Assembly: GCF_029714425.1 (NCBI RefSeq)
Contig: NZ_CP121668.1
Span: 6,159,501-6,223,500 of the forward strand
Reading direction: 5' to 3'
Source: Bradyrhizobium sp. CB2312
Lineage (GTDB): Bacteria; Pseudomonadota; Alphaproteobacteria; Rhizobiales; Xanthobacteraceae
Length of the DNA stretch: 64,000 nucleotides
The notes beneath the pieces are model-generated. The model did not search any database. It had not been told where the DNA came from and saw only the letters and a list, made by a program, of their open reading frames with translations. Positions 34,429 through 42,100 of the stretch are shown in pieces (within the stretch, counting starts at the first letter, position 1; every line of letters starts with the position of its first letter). Position numbers and translations under genes: made by a program.

Positions 34429-34989
34429 ATGTTCGATGCGCAATGCGACCTCGGCGCCCTCGTCTACGAGCCGCATCAGGATCCCGACGCCGTCCTGCGC
34501 GACTTCGCCGCGGATTTGAGAGCACGCGGCCGCCGCGTCGTCGGCATGGTGCAGGCCGGCCAATGCGCCGACTCCAGCCTCTCGGCGGTGCTGCTGCACA
34601 GCGGCGAGAAACTCTTGCTCGCCCAGGATTTCGATCCGGCCGCACAGGGCTGCCGGCTCGATCTCGCACGGCTGCAAAATGCCGGCGAGCGTATCGCCAA
34701 TGCCCTCGCCCACGGCGCCGACCTCATCATCATCAATCGCTTCGGCAAGCGCGAGCGCGACGGCAAGGGCCTGGCCTATCTGATCGAGCGCGCGCTCAAT
34801 GCCGACATTCCCGTGCTGATCGCCGTCGGCAGCGACCATTTCACCGACTGGATCAAGTTCGCCGGCGGCATGAGCGTCAAGCTCGATTGCGATCGCGATG
34901 CGCTGGAGACGTGGTGGCAGGGCGTCACGGCCGCAGGCGCGCAGTCGGACAGCGGATCACATCCGACCGTCTGCGAGATTCTCAAATAG
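34429..34989 (+). CDS. DUF2478 protein, molybdenum-associated
   Basis: A 186-residue cytoplasmic protein. It shows LGALVYEPHQDPDAVLRDFAADLRARGRRVVGMVQ, a central ADLIIINRFGKRERDGKGL segment and DIPVLIAVGSDHFTDWIKFAG, all typical of DUF2478. The family is usually found beside molybdate uptake or molybdoenzyme genes and is suspected to be an NTPase, though this copy has no clear P-loop. Together with the ModE-type regulators a few kilobases upstream it supports a molybdenum-linked locus. Its own function is unestablished. Confidence 0.78.
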   Translation: MFDAQCDLGALVYEPHQDPDAVLRDFAADLRARGRRVVGMVQAGQCADSSLSAVLLHSGEKLLLAQDFDPAAQGCRLDLARLQNAGERIANALAHGADLIIINRFGKRERDGKGLAYLIERALNADIPVLIAVGSDHFTDWIKFAGGMSVKLDCDRDALETWWQGVTAAGAQSDSGSHPTVCEILK

Positions 34990-34993
34990 CCGG

Positions 34994-35599
34994 TCAGACG
35001 AGCGGCTCGTCCTTCAGCGCCGACACCACCTGCGCGCCACGCTCGGTCAGGCGATAGGTCACCAGCGGCCGGCTCGACGGCGGCTTGCGGCCGATCTCGA
35101 CGATGTAGCCGCGCACCATCAGCGCTTCAAAACTGCCGTAGTAGCCGAACATGCTGATCTGGCTCTGCTTGAGCAGCTTGAACTCGCGAAGAAGCCGGAT
35201 CTCGTTGCCCGAGAGCAGCGATCGGCGCACGCGCTGCACGAACCGTGCGCGCTGCTCAAACCAGGCCTGATCCGGCAATTCGTGCGAGGGCGCAGGATCG
35301 CGCTCGCAGGGACCCGCCTCCGGCGTGGCGTCGGCCGTGACGGGCGGCAGGCACGGCATGCTGCTGACGACCGTTTCCCTCGCGACGTCGAGCAAGGCGA
35401 TCGGCCAGCGCCGCTTGCTGTCCACCATGACCGGCGGCGGCACGACATTGTCGCGCACCAATTGCTCGAAGCGCCCGGCAGTCACGCCGACATAAGCGGC
35501 CGCCCGTCGGCGATCGACCAGACGCGTATCCGGCCCGTGCTCCAGCTCGCAAGCAATGTTCTCGCCCACCCCAAGATCCCCTGACGCGTCGTTGCGCAA
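34994..35599 (-). CDS. Excisionase/MerR-like HTH hypothetical protein
   Basis: A 201-residue protein. An N-terminal DRRRAAAYVGVTAGRFEQLVRDNVVPPPVMVDSKRRWPIALLD segment resembles excisionase/AlpA-type DNA-binding helices. The C-terminal half (NEIRLLREFKLLKQ, GYYGSFEALMVRGYIVEIGR, LVTYRLTERGAQVVSAL) resembles a winged helix. The start at 35599 is provisional. It is convergent with DUF2478 and divergent from the LysR gene. No integrase is near, so it is not an obvious prophage excisionase; a chromosomal regulator is more likely. Confidence 0.6.
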   Translation of the reverse strand: MRNDASGDLGVGENIACELEHGPDTRLVDRRRAAAYVGVTAGRFEQLVRDNVVPPPVMVDSKRRWPIALLDVARETVVSSMPCLPPVTADATPEAGPCERDPAPSHELPDQAWFEQRARFVQRVRRSLLSGNEIRLLREFKLLKQSQISMFGYYGSFEALMVRGYIVEIGRKPPSSRPLVTYRLTERGAQVVSALKDEPLV

Positions 35600-35686
35600 G
35601 GCCCGCGTCCCGCTTGGGGCCTGATCGAGCCGGCGGCGAACCTAGAGACGAGCAGCGCTCTCGAAAAGCAGAGAATGTCGTACATA

Positions 35687-35714
35687 TTGATGCCGTTTCG
35701 GCAACGGCTATAGT
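35687..35714 (+). promoter_or_regulatory. Sigma-70-like promoter with a dyad in its spacer
   Basis: TTGATG and TATAGT separated by 16 bases, a close match to a housekeeping promoter. The spacer holds GCCGTT-TCGGC-AACGGC (35692-35708), a six-base inverted repeat. The LysR start codon is only 15 bases beyond the -10 hexamer, so the transcript would have a very short leader. The dyad is well placed for autoregulation. Pattern-based only. Confidence 0.45.
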
Positions 35715-35728
35715 CGACTGGGGATCCC

Positions 35729-36667
35729 ATGCGCTTTCACTCACCGTCCATCCAGTATTTCCACGCCGTCCGCCGCACCGGCTCGATCCGCGCTGCGGCA
35801 CGCGTCCTGAACGTTGCCTCCTCGGCCGTCAGCCGCCAGATTCTCAAGCTGGAGCAAGAGGTTGGATCGCCCTTGTTCGAGCGCAATGCGCGCGGGCTGA
35901 CGCTGACGACGGTCGGCGAGATGCTGGCCCGGCACGTCATGAACGTACTCCAGGACCTCGACCGCTTCCGCTCGGACGTCGCCTCCCTGTCCGGCACCTG
36001 GCACGGCACCGTCAGCATCGCCTGCATCGAGTCGCTGACGGAATCCGTGCTGCCGGACCTGATCGCCGCGCATCGCGGCCGCGCCCGCCGCGTCAGCTTC
36101 ACCCTTGAGGTGAAGGGATCGTCGGACGTGCTGGAGGCGCTCAGCCGCGGCGAAGCCGACATCGGCATCGCCATGGCGCTGAAACATCCGCCCGATCTGC
36201 GCCAGGTCGCCTTGAAGCGGTTTCGCCTTGGCGCCCTCGTCGGCCGCGAGCATCCGCTGGCGCGCCGCAAGACGGTGACGCTGGCGCGGTGCCTCGCCTT
36301 TCCCGTCATCCACGCGCTGCCGGAGCTGTCGATCTATCATCTGCTCCAGCCGCTGATCGCCCAGCTTCCGGAGACGCCAGAGCCGGCGATCCAGGCCAAC
36401 TCGATCGACCTGATGCGCGAGCTCGCCGCGCGCGGCGTCGGCGTCGCGTTCCAGACCCAGCTCGGCATCAACAGGCTATCGCGCGACAGCCAGCTCGTGT
36501 TCCTGCCGCTCGACAATGCCGGCAGCCCGGTGTGGTCCGACCTCGGCATCTATGTCCGCGCCGAGCGTACCCTGCCCGACTACACCGAGTCCTTCCTCCA
36601 GGAGCTGGTGCGTGAGCTCGGCGAGCGCGAGCGGCGCGAGAACGCGGCCTATCCGCAGACCGCCTGA
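35729..36667 (+). CDS. LysR-family transcriptional regulator
   Basis: A 312-residue regulator. The N-terminal winged helix reads IQYFHAVRRTGSIRAAARVLNVASSAVSRQILKLEQEVGSPLFERNARGLTLTTVGEML, a standard LysR HTH. The effector-binding domain follows from about residue 93 (TVSIACIESLTESVLPDLIAA). The effector is unknown. It is divergent from an HTH hypothetical gene and convergent with a yqhA-like gene. The preceding promoter-dyad arrangement suggests self-control. Confidence 0.9.
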   Translation: MRFHSPSIQYFHAVRRTGSIRAAARVLNVASSAVSRQILKLEQEVGSPLFERNARGLTLTTVGEMLARHVMNVLQDLDRFRSDVASLSGTWHGTVSIACIESLTESVLPDLIAAHRGRARRVSFTLEVKGSSDVLEALSRGEADIGIAMALKHPPDLRQVALKRFRLGALVGREHPLARRKTVTLARCLAFPVIHALPELSIYHLLQPLIAQLPETPEPAIQANSIDLMRELAARGVGVAFQTQLGINRLSRDSQLVFLPLDNAGSPVWSDLGIYVRAERTLPDYTESFLQELVRELGERERRENAAYPQTA

Positions 36668-36678
36668 CTAGCACGGGC

Positions 36679-37263
36679 TCAGCCGTGACGCGCCACCTTG
36701 CGGTGCCCGTTCTCGCTGAGGCGGTCGACCCAGGCGATGCCGATCGCGGAGATGATGAAGGTCAGGTGGATCAAGACCTGCCACATCACGCCGCCCTCGG
36801 TGAAATTGCTGCGCGTGGTGCCGAGATTGCCGGCCTCGATGAAGGTCCGCAGCAGCGAGATCGAGGAGATGCCGATGATCGCCATCGCAAGCTTGATCTT
36901 GAGCACGCTGGCATTGACGTGGCTCAGCCATTCCGGCTCGTCGGGATGGCCGTTCAGGTTCAGGCGCGAGACGAAGGTCTCATAGCCGCCCACGATCACC
37001 ATCACCAGGAGGTTCGAGATCATGACGACGTCGATCAGTCCGAGCACGACGAGCATGATCTGCTGCTCGCTGGCGTCGAACGAATGCACGACGAGGTGCC
37101 AGAGCTCCTTCAGGAACAGCAGCACGTAGACGCCCTGCGCGATGATGAGGCCGACATAGAGCGGCACTTGCAGCCAGCGCGAGCCGAAGATCAACTGGGC
37201 GAACGGGCCGATCTGCGGCCGCGGCGAAGGCATGGCCGAATGTGCTTTGGGTTCGGACGTCAT
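36679..37263 (-). CDS. UPF0114/YqhA-family inner-membrane protein
   Basis: A 194-residue membrane protein of the TIGR00645/YqhA family. It has four likely helices (LQVPLYVGLIIAQGVYVLLFL, IMLVVLGLIDVVMISNLLVMVIVG, LKIKLAMAIIGISSISLLRTF and VLIHLTFIISAIGIAWVDRL). The GGYETFVSRLNLNGHPDEPEWL loop is the family hallmark. Function is not established. It lies 34 bp downstream of terC in the same orientation and may be the last gene of that operon. Confidence 0.85.
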   Translation of the reverse strand: MTSEPKAHSAMPSPRPQIGPFAQLIFGSRWLQVPLYVGLIIAQGVYVLLFLKELWHLVVHSFDASEQQIMLVVLGLIDVVMISNLLVMVIVGGYETFVSRLNLNGHPDEPEWLSHVNASVLKIKLAMAIIGISSISLLRTFIEAGNLGTTRSNFTEGGVMWQVLIHLTFIISAIGIAWVDRLSENGHRKVARHG

Positions 37264-37297
37264 TGATCACTCCGGATTGCAGGCAGGACGCGTCGGC

Positions 37298-37936
37298 TTA
37301 GAGACTCGCGATCACAGGCGCAAGCTCGAGCGAGCCGCGATAGATCATCTCGAAGGCGACGTAAACGATGATGGCGAGGCCGACATAGGCGATCCAGCGC
37401 TGCTTTTGAAGCACGCGGCCGAGCAAATCGGCGGCAACGCCCATCATCGCGACCGAGAGCAGCAGGCCGAAGGCGAGGATGTAGGGATGCTCGCGCGCGG
37501 CGCCGGCAACGGCGAGCACGTTATCGAGTGACATCGAGACGTCGGCCGCGACGATCTGCAACGCCGCCTGCCCGAAGGTTTTGCGCGGCACATCTGCGGT
37601 GCCGGCGTTACCGCCGCGACTGAACGCGAGCTGGTTCGCATGCGCGGACTGCTCGCGCAGCTCGCGCCACATCTTCCAGCACACCCACAAGAGCAGCACG
37701 CCGCCGGCGAGCAGGAGGCCGATCACCTGCAAGAGCTGGGTCGCGACGCCGGCAAAGACGATGCGCAAGGCGGTGGCGGCGACGATGCCGACGACGATGG
37801 CGCGCCGGCGCTGCTCGGCCGGCAGGCCGGCGGCGGCAAGGCCAATGACGACGGCATTGTCGCCGGCGAGCACGAGGTCGATCAGGACGACCTGAAGCAG
37901 AGCGGTCAGCGCGTCTGCGGTGATGAACTCAATCAT
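37298..37936 (-). CDS. TerC-family integral membrane protein
   Basis: A 212-residue member of the TerC family (YjbE/YceF-like), associated with metal-ion export or tellurite resistance. The two signature halves are LIDLVLAGDNAVVIGLAAAGLP and IVAADVSMSLDNVLAVAGAAREHP, each with the conserved Asp-Asn of a proposed metal site. Seven hydrophobic helices are likely. Its ATG at 37936 overlaps the TGA of the upstream small membrane gene (ATGA). Related TerC proteins have been linked to manganese efflux; this copy's ion is unknown. Confidence 0.88.
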   Translation of the reverse strand: MIEFITADALTALLQVVLIDLVLAGDNAVVIGLAAAGLPAEQRRRAIVVGIVAATALRIVFAGVATQLLQVIGLLLAGGVLLLWVCWKMWRELREQSAHANQLAFSRGGNAGTADVPRKTFGQAALQIVAADVSMSLDNVLAVAGAAREHPYILAFGLLLSVAMMGVAADLLGRVLQKQRWIAYVGLAIIVYVAFEMIYRGSLELAPVIASL

Positions 37937-38295
37937 GATTGATCATTTTTCGATGCGGACGGATCGAGCCATTGCGGCTTCTTCCGCTCGACCCAATCCA
38001 GGACCTTTGCGCGCGAGGAGCGCAGCGCGGGCACGTCTTCGGCGAGCAGTGCAAGGCCGAGCGGCAGCATCCAGACGCCGAGCACCGGCAGGAACGACAG
38101 CACGCCGCCGGCGACGAGCAGCGCGCCGGAGGGAATCCTGACCCAGCGGCTGGACGGCTTGAGCAGATAGGTGACGGTATCGCTCATGCGCGGCGGCAGG
38201 CGATGGACGAGCTTGTCGAGACGCGGGTCACCGCCGGCCATCTGGCCGGTGGTGCCCTCGTTTACAGTCGTCGACTCGTCCGAAGCTGCGCTCAT
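37933..38295 (-). CDS. Small membrane protein with PGPGW-like segment
   Basis: A 120-residue protein from the ATG at 38295 (AGGAG five bases upstream). It has one strongly hydrophobic hairpin (IPSGALLVAGGVLSFLPVLGVWMLPLGLALLAEDVPAL), similar to the membrane hairpins of the PGPGW-type small proteins, flanked by charged cytosolic tails. Its stop overlaps the terC start, and it begins two bases after the TerB stop. The tight spacing suggests it works with TerB and TerC. No function is known. Confidence 0.62.
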   Translation of the reverse strand: MSAASDESTTVNEGTTGQMAGGDPRLDKLVHRLPPRMSDTVTYLLKPSSRWVRIPSGALLVAGGVLSFLPVLGVWMLPLGLALLAEDVPALRSSRAKVLDWVERKKPQWLDPSASKNDQS

Positions 38296-38297
38296 GC

Positions 38298-38756
38298 TCA
38301 CTCCTGTTTGGCGGCGCTCGCCGCGCCCGGGCCGACCGGTTTTGCACGCGGCAACACCAGGGTCAGCAGGCGCAACAGCTTGATCGCCTGCACCTCATGC
38401 GGATGCACGTCCTCGTCGGCAGCCGCGACGCGCTCCGACAATTCCATCAGATGGGACGAGAGCGGCATGTTCGAAACCGGCCGCAACGTGTCGATCACCA
38501 CATTGGCAAAGTCCGGCTCCTCCAATCGTTCCGCCAGCTCGTCGAACATCGACAACAGCCGCTCGTCGCTGATGTGCGGCGCCAAGCCGCGGTCCCGGAT
38601 GAAGCGGATCACCTCGTCGCGCTCGACCGGCGAGACCCGCCGGTCAGCCACGGCGACCAGCGCGCCGGCGATGACCAGCGCCACCGCCGCCTGCTCGTTC
38701 AGGCTGGACGGCTCGGTGATCTCGATTTCGATGGGTTTTGAAGTGGCGTCAGACAT
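38298..38756 (-). CDS. TerB-family (tellurite resistance) protein
   Basis: A 152-residue cytoplasmic alpha-helical protein of the TerB/DUF533-like superfamily. The core LVIAGALVAVADRRVSPVERDEVIRFIRD and VAAADEDVHPHEVQAIKLLRLL show the two Asp-rich metal-binding EF-hand-like helices. It heads the operon terB, small membrane protein, terC and probably yqhA-like. TerB proteins are thought to bind metal and act with TerC at the membrane; phenotype cannot be read from sequence. Confidence 0.8.
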   Translation of the reverse strand: MSDATSKPIEIEITEPSSLNEQAAVALVIAGALVAVADRRVSPVERDEVIRFIRDRGLAPHISDERLLSMFDELAERLEEPDFANVVIDTLRPVSNMPLSSHLMELSERVAAADEDVHPHEVQAIKLLRLLTLVLPRAKPVGPGAASAAKQE

Positions 38757-39026
38757 CGTTGCTCCTCAATCTTGCGAAATGGCCGCACGGAGCTGCGATG
38801 GGGACGATGGGTCGGAAGGAACTCGAGAAGGCCCGACGATCGGCCGATCCATCGCATTCGCGCGGGACAGGTCATCCGACATCGCGAGGTTTGCCGACAT
38901 TCGTCGGCGTCCTCGCCAGAGGGGCCCGGATTCTTGTTCGCATCAGACATAAAGATGGGTCGGACGGAATCAAGGCGAGAGACATGCGACCAGCCGCCGC
39001 ATCGGGTTCCGTCTTGCCGTACTCCT
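38757..39026. other. Intergenic stretch upstream of terB, no gene recognised
   Basis: Together with the adjoining repeat this is a 392-bp gap. Short open frames exist, but none shows a Shine-Dalgarno sequence plus recognisable protein. A minus-strand frame from 38950 overlaps the terB start in another frame and looks like a shadow. The terB promoter should be here; I cannot place it. Confidence 0.4.
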
Positions 39027-39134
39027 CGCTGTCATCGCCCGCGAAGGCGGGCAATCCAGTATTCCGTGACGTCCGTGATTGAATCGAGAGGCCGCGGCGT
39101 ACTGGATTCCCCGCCTTCGCGGGGAATGACAGCG
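39027..39134. repeat. Palindromic intergenic repeat, CCGCGAAGGCGG type (copy 2)
   Basis: Outer arms CGCTGTCAT and ATGACAGCG, then CCCGCGAAGGCGGGCAATCCAG on the left and CTGGATTCCCCGCCTTCGCGGGG on the right. It shares the CCAGTA...TACTGG centre with the copy at 23406-23510. It lies just after the SnoaL-like gene stop on the minus strand. Confidence 0.82.
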
Positions 39135-39148
39135 GAGTGTTCGCGCGT

Positions 39149-39529
39149 CTACCCCATCAGCTCCACCAGATGCGCACGCGACGGTGACGGATCGAACCGG
39201 TCGCCGAAATACTGCGTCTCGTGCGCCACCAATCCCTCGCGGAATTCCATGATGCTGACGACGTAGGACGGCACGCCGTCATAGCTGAGGACGAACTCGC
39301 TCACCCAGAGATCGCCGCCACCGACGATCCGCCGGACCGTGAAGCGCTTCTTGTTCGGCTGCACGAAACGGCTTTCCTGGATCTTTCTGCGACCATGGAT
39401 GCGCTCGCCGGACTGCGGATAGTCGAGCACGGCGTCCTCGCGATAGATGTCGTGCTCGGCCTCGAAATCGTTCGCGTCGGACGCAGCCCAATGACGCTGC
39501 AGCGCCGCCAGCTTCGCCTGATCATCCAT
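39149..39529 (-). CDS. SnoaL/NTF2-like protein
   Basis: A 126-residue single-domain protein. MDDQAKLAALQRHWAASDANDFEAEHDIYREDAVLDYPQSGERIHGR is the standard N-terminal helices and first strand of the nuclear transport factor 2-like fold, and the remaining strands FTVRRIVGGGDLWVSEFVL are as expected. Enzymes and binding proteins share this cone-shaped fold; no active site is evident. Start at 39529 is preferred over an upstream in-frame Met that adds a Pro/Arg-rich leader. Confidence 0.8.
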   Translation of the reverse strand: MDDQAKLAALQRHWAASDANDFEAEHDIYREDAVLDYPQSGERIHGRRKIQESRFVQPNKKRFTVRRIVGGGDLWVSEFVLSYDGVPSYVVSIMEFREGLVAHETQYFGDRFDPSPSRAHLVELMG

Positions 39530-39688
39530 CGCGACCTCCCGTCCTTGCGGTTTCCAGCCCTCAGATTGGCGCACAGTCGGGCGGGGGCAAGGCTCCCTCG
39601 CAACGTCTAACAACGACTAACGCGCCAAAAATCCGACTTGGATGCAGATTGACAATGCCGCGATTTGGAACCAGCCGGGAAAACGCCC

Positions 39689-41449
39689 ATGGCACGTTTG
39701 CTGTCCGTCAATGTCGGCTTGCCGCGCGACGTCGCCTGGCAAGGCAGGACCGTTCATACCGGCATCTGGAAAGCGCCCGTCACCGGCCCGCGCAGGGTGC
39801 GCCGGCTCAACATCGACGGCGACGGCCAGGGCGACACGGCCGGTCATGGCGGCGAGCAGCGTGCCGTGTTCGTCTACCAGGAGGACTCCTATCGCTACTG
39901 GCAGAAACATCTGAGCCGATCGAACCTCGTTTATGGTCAATTCGGCGAGAATTTCACCGTCGAGGGCCTTGCCGACACCGAGGTCTGCATCGGAGACCGT
40001 TACAAGATCGGCTCTGCGCTGTTCGAGGTGACGCAGCCGCGCGTCACCTGCTACCGGCTCGGCATTCGCATGGAGGAGCCGGACATGGCCGCGCTGCTCG
40101 TCAGGCACGGCCGCCCGGGTTTCTATTTCCGTGTGATCGAGGAAGGCGACGTCGGGGCCGGCGACGAGATCACGCAAGTCGCCGATGGCCCCGAGCGCAT
40201 GAGCGTGTTCGAGATCAATGCACTGCTTTACCTGCCCCCGCACCCGCGCGAACGTCTCGAACGCGCGTTGAAAATTCCGGCGCTGAGCCGCGGCTGGCGT
40301 CATTCATTCGGAGCGCTGCTCGACCAGCAGCACGCCGGCCATGCGGCAGGGGGAAACGCCGGACTTGGCCCGGCCGCAAGCCCGCCTCCGGCCTGGCGCG
40401 GCTTCCGGCCGTTTCGCGTCTCGCGCAAGATCGCCGAGAGCGGCAACGTGACCTCACTGGTCCTCGATCCCCAGGACGGACATGCCGTGGCGGCCGCCCT
40501 GCCCGGCCAATTCGTGATCGTGCGGCTCGGTCCTTCCGCCACGGCCGCGATGACGCGCAGCTATTCGCTGTCGCGCCGCGCCGAAGCCGCGTCCTATCGC
40601 ATCAGCATCAAGCGGGAGGCACACGGAGCGGCCAGCCAATATATCGCCGATGAGCTCCGGATCGGCGACGTCGTGCAGCTCGGCGCGCCGCGTGGCAGCT
40701 TCACGCTGCGGCAGGATGCACGGCCCATTGCGTTGCTGAGTGCCGGCATCGGCGTGACCCCCGTGCTCGCAATGCTTCACGCGCTTGCCGCGGAAGGAAC
40801 GACACGAGAGGTCTGGTGGCTGCACGGCACCCGCAACGGCCGCGAGCATGCATTCGCTGCCGAAGTGCGCGGACTGCTGGCCGGACTACCGGATCATCAC
40901 AGCCATGTCTGCTACAGCGCGCCCGATCCTGACGATCGCGCCGAGGTGGATTACGACACGGCCGGGCGTCTGGATGCGCCTCTGCTGGAGCGGCTCGACG
41001 TGCCGCGCGACGGCGACTTCTATCTGTGCGGCCCGGCCGCTTTCATGAGCGATCTGACGACCGGCCTCGCCGCATTGGGCGTCACGCCCGATCGCATCCA
41101 CACCGAGTTGTTCGGCTCCCAACCGTCGCTGACGCCCGGCATCGCGGCGGCGCCGAAAATGCCCGCGCATCTCCCGGCCGGGGCACCGGGCCCGGGGCCG
41201 ATGGTGTCGTTCGCGCGCAGCGGCCTCAATGTCTGCTGGGGTCCAACCTATGCCAGCCTGCTCGAGCTCGCCGAAGCCTGCGACGTCCCCGTGCGCTGGT
41301 CGTGCCGGACCGGCGTGTGCCACAATTGCGAGAGCGGGCTCGTGGCGGGCACGGTGAGCTATGCGCCCGATCCGCTCGACGCACCGGCCGAGGGCAATGT
41401 CCTGATCTGCTGCTCGCAGCCGCAAAGCGACATCGTGATCGATCTCTAG
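39689..41449 (+). CDS. MOSC - FAD/NAD reductase - 2Fe-2S ferredoxin fusion protein
   Basis: A 586-residue three-part electron-transfer protein. Residues 20-165 are a MOSC (molybdenum cofactor sulfurase C-terminal) domain with GHGGEQRAVFVYQEDSY and Cys121 in QPRVTCYRLG, followed by a short YiiM-type helical region. Residues about 235-470 are a ferredoxin-NADP reductase-like module (RSYSLSRR for FAD, GIGVTPVLAM for NAD). The C-terminus is a plant-type ferredoxin with Cys ligands near 539, 544, 547 and 573 (CRTGVCHNC and ICCSQ). Similar fusions occur in other proteobacteria and are thought to act on N-hydroxylated or molybdenum-linked substrates. An apparent redoxin gene follows 15 bp later. Confidence 0.9.
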   Translation: MARLLSVNVGLPRDVAWQGRTVHTGIWKAPVTGPRRVRRLNIDGDGQGDTAGHGGEQRAVFVYQEDSYRYWQKHLSRSNLVYGQFGENFTVEGLADTEVCIGDRYKIGSALFEVTQPRVTCYRLGIRMEEPDMAALLVRHGRPGFYFRVIEEGDVGAGDEITQVADGPERMSVFEINALLYLPPHPRERLERALKIPALSRGWRHSFGALLDQQHAGHAAGGNAGLGPAASPPPAWRGFRPFRVSRKIAESGNVTSLVLDPQDGHAVAAALPGQFVIVRLGPSATAAMTRSYSLSRRAEAASYRISIKREAHGAASQYIADELRIGDVVQLGAPRGSFTLRQDARPIALLSAGIGVTPVLAMLHALAAEGTTREVWWLHGTRNGREHAFAAEVRGLLAGLPDHHSHVCYSAPDPDDRAEVDYDTAGRLDAPLLERLDVPRDGDFYLCGPAAFMSDLTTGLAALGVTPDRIHTELFGSQPSLTPGIAAAPKMPAHLPAGAPGPGPMVSFARSGLNVCWGPTYASLLELAEACDVPVRWSCRTGVCHNCESGLVAGTVSYAPDPLDAPAEGNVLICCSQPQSDIVIDL

Positions 41450-41464
41450 ACATGGGAGAGTTTG

Positions 41465-42061
41465 ATGCGGACTGACATGGCGCCAGGAGCGACCTTCCCG
41501 GATTACGAGCTCAGCGATCACACCGGCAAGCACCGCAAGCTCTCCGAGCTGCAGGGAGGCGATCCCATGATTGTCGTTCTCGGCCGCGGCGGCTTCTGTC
41601 CGAAGGATCGCCGCCAGACCGAAGGCCTGTTGCAGCTTCATCGCGAAATGGAGGTCGGCTATTGCCGGCTGGTCACGATCACCACCGACAACATCACCGA
41701 GACCAACGAATACCGAAGCGGCGCGGGCGCGCACTGGCCCTTTCTCTCCGATCCCAGGCGGATCGTTCAGAAGGACCTCGACATCGCCGAATACACCGAT
41801 CCCGTCCACAATCCGATGATTCCGCACGTCATCGTGCTGGAGCCCCGCTTGCGCATTCACAAGATCTACAACGGCTACTGGTTCTTCGGACGTCCGACCG
41901 TCGAAGAGCTTCGCCAGGACCTGGGCGCTGTCACCATGGCGTGCCGTCCGGATTGGGACATCACCGCGCCCGGTTTCAGGGCCCTCTGGGACCAGGGCCG
42001 CAAGGAACATTTTTACCCCTACGGCAAGCCTTTCGTCGCAACTCTCGGCGACCAGGGTTAG
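41465..42061 (+). CDS. Redoxin (AhpC/TSA-like) domain protein
   Basis: A 198-residue thioredoxin-fold protein. MAPGATFPDYELSDHTGKHRKLSELQGGDPMIVVLGRGGFCPKDRRQT shows the redoxin start and a single candidate peroxidatic Cys in GGFCP. Later strands (YCRLVTITTDNITETNEYR, PHVIVLEPRLRIHKIYNGYWF) fit the fold. It lacks the second resolving Cys of many peroxiredoxins apart from Cys residues near the middle and C-terminus. GGGAG precedes the ATG. Its place right after the fusion oxidoreductase suggests a shared stress or electron-donor role. Confidence 0.75.
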   Translation: MRTDMAPGATFPDYELSDHTGKHRKLSELQGGDPMIVVLGRGGFCPKDRRQTEGLLQLHREMEVGYCRLVTITTDNITETNEYRSGAGAHWPFLSDPRRIVQKDLDIAEYTDPVHNPMIPHVIVLEPRLRIHKIYNGYWFFGRPTVEELRQDLGAVTMACRPDWDITAPGFRALWDQGRKEHFYPYGKPFVATLGDQG

Positions 42062-42100
42062 AAACACATTCCGACCTTGTCCATTCGGCCCGGAATGTGA

